From Yamagishiella unicocca (taxonomy: Eukaryota > Chlorophyta > Chlorophyceae > Chlamydomonadales > Volvocaceae), in contig BDSL01000145.1 of assembly GCA_003116995.1 (NCBI GenBank), positions 124,001-188,000 of the forward strand: DNA of 64,000 nucleotides, written 5' to 3'. The notes beneath the pieces are model-generated. The model saw nothing but the letters and a program-made list of their open reading frames with translations. It had not been told where the DNA came from and did no database searches. Numbering within the stretch: position 1 is the first letter of the stretch; each line of letters begins with the position of its first letter. This document shows, in pieces, positions 59,784-64,000 of this stretch. The translations under genes and the position numbers were made by a program.

Positions 59784-62490
59784 GGAGTGGGCTGGGAGGA
59801 AAAGGTGATGGTGGCGGGCTAGGTGGCTCCAGTGATGGCGGCGGACTCGGAGGGAAAGGTGATGGTGGCGGGCTGGGTGGTGCAGGTGAAGGCGGCGGGC
59901 TAGGTTGCTCCGGTGATGGCGGCGGGCTTGGAGGAAAAGGTGATGGCGGCGGTCTAGGTGGCTCCTGTGATGGCGGTTGGCTGGGAGGAAAAGGTGATGG
60001 TGGCGGGCTTGGAGGAAAAGGTGATGGCGGCGGGCTAGGCGGCTCCGGTGATGGCGGCGGGCTGGGAGGAAAAGGTGATGTCGGCGGGCTAGATGGCTCC
60101 GGTGATGGCGGTGGACTCGGAGGGAAAGGTGATGGTGGCGGGCTGGGTGGTGCAGGTGATGGCGGCGGGCTAGGTGGCTCTGGTGATGGCGGCGGGCTGG
60201 GAGGAAAAGGTGATGGCGGCGGGCTAGGCGGCTCCGGTGATGGCGGTGGACTCGGAGGCGCGGGTGAGGGCGGCGGGCTGGGCGGCGCGGGTGACGGTGG
60301 CGGGTTAGGCGGTACCGGCGAGGGCGGCGGGCTGGGCGGGGCTGGTGAGGGCGGCGGGCTGGGCGGTGCTGGTGACGGCGGCGGGCTGGGCGGGGCCGGC
60401 GAGGGCGGAGGGCTGGGCGGTGCTGGTGATGGCGGAGGGCTGGGCGGGGCCGGCGAGGGCGGCGGGCTGGGCGGCGCCGGCGACGGCGGCGGGCTTGGAG
60501 GTGCAGGTGAGGGCGGCGGGCTGGGCGGGGCCGGCGAGGGCGGCGGGCTTGGAGGTGCAGGTGAGGGCGGCGGGCTGGGCGGTGCTGGTGACGGCGGAGG
60601 GCTGGGCGGTGCTGGTGACGGCGGAGGGCTTGGCGGTGCTGGTGACGGCTAAGGGCTGGGCGGGGCCGGCGAGGGCGGCGGGCTCGGCGGCGCCGGCGAC
60701 GGCGGCGGGCTTGGAGGTGCAGGTGAGGGCGGCGGGCTGGGCGGGACCGGCGAGGGCGGCGGGCTGGGCGGTGCTGGTGACGGTGGCGGGCTGGGCGGTG
60801 CTGGTGACGGCGGCGGGCTGGGCGGTGCTGGTGACGGCGGAGGGCTGGGCGGGGCCGGCGAGGGCGGAGGGCTGGGCGGCGCCGGCGACGGCGGCGGGCT
60901 TGGAGGTGCAGGTGAGGGCGGCGGGCTGGGCGGGGCCGGCGAGGGCGGCGGGCTGGGCGGGGCTGGTGATGGCGGCGGGCTGGGCGGTGCTGGTGATTGT
61001 GGCGGGCTGGGCGGTGCTGGTGACGGCGGCGGGCTGGGCGGGGCCGGCGAGGGCGGCGGGCTGGGCGGTGCTGGTGATGGCGGCGGGCTGGGCGGTGCTG
61101 GTGACGGCGGCGGGCTCGGCGGCGCGGGCGACGGGGCCGGGCTGGGCGGTGCTGGTGACGGCGGCGGGCTGGGCGGGGCCGGCGAGGGCGGCGGGCTGGG
61201 CGGTGCAGGTGCGGGCGGCGGGCTGGGCGGGGCCGGCGAGGGCGGCGGGCTTGGAGGTGCAGGTGAGGGCGGCGGGCTGGGCGGGACCGACGAGGGCGGC
61301 GGGCTGGGCGGTGCTGGTGACGGTGGCGGGCTGGGCGGTGCTGGTGACGGCGGCGGGCTGGGCGGTGCTGGTGACGGCGGAGGGCTGGGCGGGGCCGGCG
61401 AGGGCGGCGGGCTGGGCGGCGCCGGCGACGGCGGCGGGCTTGGAGGTGCAGGTGAGGGCGGCGGGCTGGGCGGGGCCGGCGAGGGCGGCGGGCTGGGCGG
61501 GGCTGGTGATGGCGGCGGGCTGGGCGGTGCTGGTGATTGTGGCGGCTGGGCGGTGCTGGTGACGGCGGCGGGCTGGGCGGGGCCGGCGAGGGCGGCGGGC
61601 TGGGCGGTGCTGGTGATGGCGGCGGGCTGGGCGGTGCTGGTGACGGCGGCGGGCTCGGTGGCGCGGGCGACGGGGCCGGGCTGGGCGGTGCTGGTGACGG
61701 CGGCGGGCTGGGCGGGGCCGGCGAGGGCGGCGGGCTGGGCGGTGCAGGTGCGGGCGGCGGGCTGGGCGGGGCCGGCGAGGGCGGCGGGCTGGGCGGTGCT
61801 GGTGACGGCGGCGGGCTGGGCGGGACCGGCGAGGGCGGCGGGCTGGGCGGCGCCGGCGACGGCGGCGGGCTTGGAGGTGCAGGTGAGGGCGGCGGGCTGG
61901 GCGGGGCCGGCGAGGGCGGCGGGCTTGGAGGTGCAGGTGAGGGCGGCGGGCTTGGCGGTGCTGGTGACGGCGGAGGGCTGGGCGGTGCTGGTGACGGTGG
62001 CGGGCTGGGCGGTGCTGGTGACGGCGGAGGGCTGGGCGGTGCTGGTGACGGGGGCGGGGGCCGGCGAGGGCGGCGGGCTGGGCGGCGCCGGCGACGGCGG
62101 CGGGCTTGGAGGTGCAGGTGAGGGCGGCGGGCTGGGCGGGGCCGGCGAGGGCGGCGGGCTGGGCGGGGCTGGTGATGGCGGCGGGCTGGGCGGTGCTGGT
62201 GATTGTGGCGGGCTGGGCGGTGCTGGTGACGGCGGCGGGCTGGGCGGGGCCGGCGAGGGCGGCGGGCTGGGCGGTGCTGGTGATGGCGGCGGGCTGGGCG
62301 GTGCTGGTGACGGCGGCGGGCTCGGCGGCGCGGGCGACGGGGCCGGGCTGGGCGGTGCTGGTGACGGCGGCGGGCTGGGCGGGGCCGGCGAGGGCGGCGG
62401 GCTGGGCGGTGCAGGTGCGGGCGGCGGGCTGGGCGGGGCCGGCGAGGGCGGCGGGCTGGGCGGTGCTGGTGACGGCGGCGGGCTCGGCGG
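59784..62490. repeat. 27-bp Ser-Pro-rich/Gly-rich repeat block, copy B
   Basis: Second block with the same left and right junctions as copy A but about 500 bp longer overall. It lacks some left-end units of A and has extra ones to the right. The Ser-Pro frame is broken by a stop (plus-strand GGCTAAGGG at about 60648-60656, minus TAG) and is shifted between about 61540 and 62050 by indels (a shortened GGCGGCTGGG unit and an aberrant GACGGGGGCGGGGGCC unit). Confidence 0.9.
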
Positions 62491-63690
62491 AAGGCGCCGC
62501 CGCCTGAAGCACGATGCCGTGTTGCTGCCCAAGCGGAAGGCGCTGCCGCCTGAAGCACACTGCCGCATTCTTGCCCAGGCGGCGGAATGCGCCGCCGCCT
62601 GAAGCACGCTGCCGCATTGTTGCCCAGGTGGAAGGCGCCGCCGCCGGAAGCACGACGCCGTGTTGTTGGCCAAGCGGAAGGCGCCGCCGCCTGAAGCACA
62701 CTGCCGCATTGTTGCCCAGGCGGTGGAAGGCGCCGCCGCTTGAAGCACGTTGCCGCATTGTTGACCAGGCGGAAGGCGCCGCCGCCTGAAGCACGCTGCC
62801 GCATTGATGCCCAGGTGAAAGGCGCCGCCGCCTTAAGCACACTGCCGCATTGTTGCCCAGGCGGCGGAAGGCGCCGCCGCCTGAAGCACACTGCCGCATT
62901 GGTGCCCAGGCGGCGGAAGGCGCCGCCGCCGGAAGCACTCTGCCGCATTGTTGACCAGGCGGAAGGCGCCGCCGCCTCAAGCAGGCTGCCGCATTGTTGC
63001 CCAGCTGGAAGGCGCCGCCGCCTGAAGCACGACGCTGTGTTGTTGCCCAAGCGGAAGGCGCCGCCGCCTGAAGCACGCTGCCGCATTGGTGCCCAGGCGG
63101 CGGAAGGCGCCGCCGCCTGAAGCACGCTGCTGCATTGTTGCCCAGGCGGTGGAAGGCGCCGCCGCCTTAAGCACGCCGCCGTACGTGTTGTTGACCAGAC
63201 GGAAGTCGCCGCCGCCTGAAGCACGCCGCTGTACGTGTTGTTGACCAGACGGAAGTCGCCGCCGCCTGAAGCACGACGCTGTGTTGTTGCCCAAGCGGAA
63301 GGCGCCGCCGCCTGAAGCACACTGCCGCATTGTTGCCCTGGCGGCGGAAGGCGCCGCCGCCTGAAGCACGCTGCCGCATTGATGACCAGGCGGAAGGCGC
63401 CGCCGCCTGAAGCACGCTGCCGCATTGTTGCCCAGGTGAAAGGCTCCGCCGCCTTAAGCACGCTGCCGCATTGTAGCCCAGGCGGCGGAAGGCGCCGCCG
63501 CCTTAAGCACGCTGCCGCATTGTAGCCCAGGCGGCGGAAGGCGCCGCCGCCTTAAGCACGCTGCCGCATTGTAGCCCAGGCGGCGGAAGGCGCCGCCGCC
63601 TGAAGCACGCTGCCGCATTGTTGACCAGGCGGAAGGCGCCGCCGCCTGAAGCACGCCGACGTGTTGTTGACCCGACGGAAGGCGCCGTTG

Positions 63691-64000
63691 TGGACGCGTG
63701 TAACTTGAACACCTGCCTGCGCTGGCAAGGAGCGGGGAGACCTCAGAAGGTTGTCGGCGGACACCCCTTCGTCCTAGGAGGCGTCAGAAAGCAACATATC
63801 CATAAGCAGGAGCAAAGGGGCAACGAAGGATGAACCATAACGGCGAATCGACGTGTTTGGTGCCATACATGACGAACCGCGTGTACATGTCATACCTTGA
63901 TCCCCCTAATAATGAAGGGCAATCGCAAGGTGTAAAGGACAGACGTGCGCAGCGACGGATGATGGCGAACGGTTGAAGGCGAATCCAGGGCCACGCACGT
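63691..64000. other. Unique sequence right of the satellite
   Basis: About 310 bp of non-repetitive, lower-GC sequence containing a TGTAA at about 63700. No ORF or splice structure is convincing; the gene it belongs to, if any, lies outside the window. Confidence 0.5.

Larger units (their letters stand above)
52983..63690. repeat. 46/49-bp satellite array
   Basis: Tandem units of 46 or 49 bp whose plus-strand core is TGAAGCACGCTGCCGCATTG, then TTGCCCAGGCGG and AAGGCGCCGCCGCC. Roughly 80 units fill 52983-56926, about 14 fill 59128-59783 and about 25 fill 62491-63690. Recurrent variants include CACGACGCCGTGTTG, a one-triplet GGC gain or loss (46 versus 49 bp) and CCTTAAGC in place of CCTGAAGC. 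Units are nearly stop-free on the minus strand and cycle frames, giving very long but meaningless ORFs. Each unit carries a self-complementary GGCGGCGG/CCGCCGCC pair around AAGGCG. Confidence 0.95.

Noticed and set aside
59472..63461. Minus-strand 1329-codon ORF across satellite and copy B
   Set aside because: It passes from satellite translation through an Arg/His-rich alternate frame into Ser-Pro repeats and back. That is a frame accident of repeats with unit lengths 46, 49 and 27, not a coherent protein.

Overview
The window looks like nuclear DNA of a unicellular or colonial green alga of the Chlamydomonas/Volvox group (Chlorophyta). The evidence is GC-rich exons split by many short GT-AG introns with chlamydomonad-type donors (GTGAGT, GTGCGT), TGTAA polyadenylation motifs, glycine/alanine/glutamine-rich low-complexity inserts inside otherwise conserved proteins, chloroplast transit peptides, minisatellites inside introns, and Ser-Pro-rich coding repeats like those of volvocine cell-wall proteins. 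The species cannot be fixed from sequence alone. Exon models were built by hand from reading frame, splice phase and family similarity. Unless stated otherwise, every junction listed keeps frame.

Layout: 1-2095 (+), 3' part of a low-complexity acidic/polyQ protein whose N-terminus lies outside the window. 4737-9083 (+), 10-exon calcyphosin-like EF-hand protein. 9084-14321, mostly gene-poor, with a decayed glycine-rich repeat region near 10.3-11.7 kb and a truncated copy of the NDC1 3' end at 13.2 kb. 14322-17633 (-), nucleoporin NDC1, 7 exons. 18560-23507 or 24048 (+), replication factor DONSON. 25046-26712 (-), plastid-lipid-associated protein/fibrillin. 27218-36976 (+), 18-exon trithorax/ATX-like histone methyltransferase (two Tudor-like domains, PWWP, FYRN, FYRC, PHD, extended PHD, SET, post-SET). 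37523-39268 (+), chloroplast-type glutathione peroxidase. 40477-46113 (-), dilute (DIL) domain protein resembling a class XI myosin tail without a motor. 46471-49440 (+), chloroplast DUF3067 protein. 49441-52977, weak or unidentified coding signals. 52983-63690, a 10.7-kb satellite array of 46/49-bp units with two large inserts of 27-bp units that read as Ser-Pro-rich repeats on the minus strand. 63691-64000, unique sequence.

The genes do not form a pathway or operon. Three neighbouring pairs are divergent and probably share promoter regions (NDC1/DONSON, fibrillin/methyltransferase, DIL protein/DUF3067). DONSON/fibrillin and GPX/DIL protein are convergent. A dispersed element of about 50-75 bp occurs at least five times, four of them inside introns. 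The least familiar parts are the composite satellite at the right end, the two N-terminal Tudor-like domains on the methyltransferase, the motor-less DIL protein, and the GPX that lacks its usual resolving cysteine.
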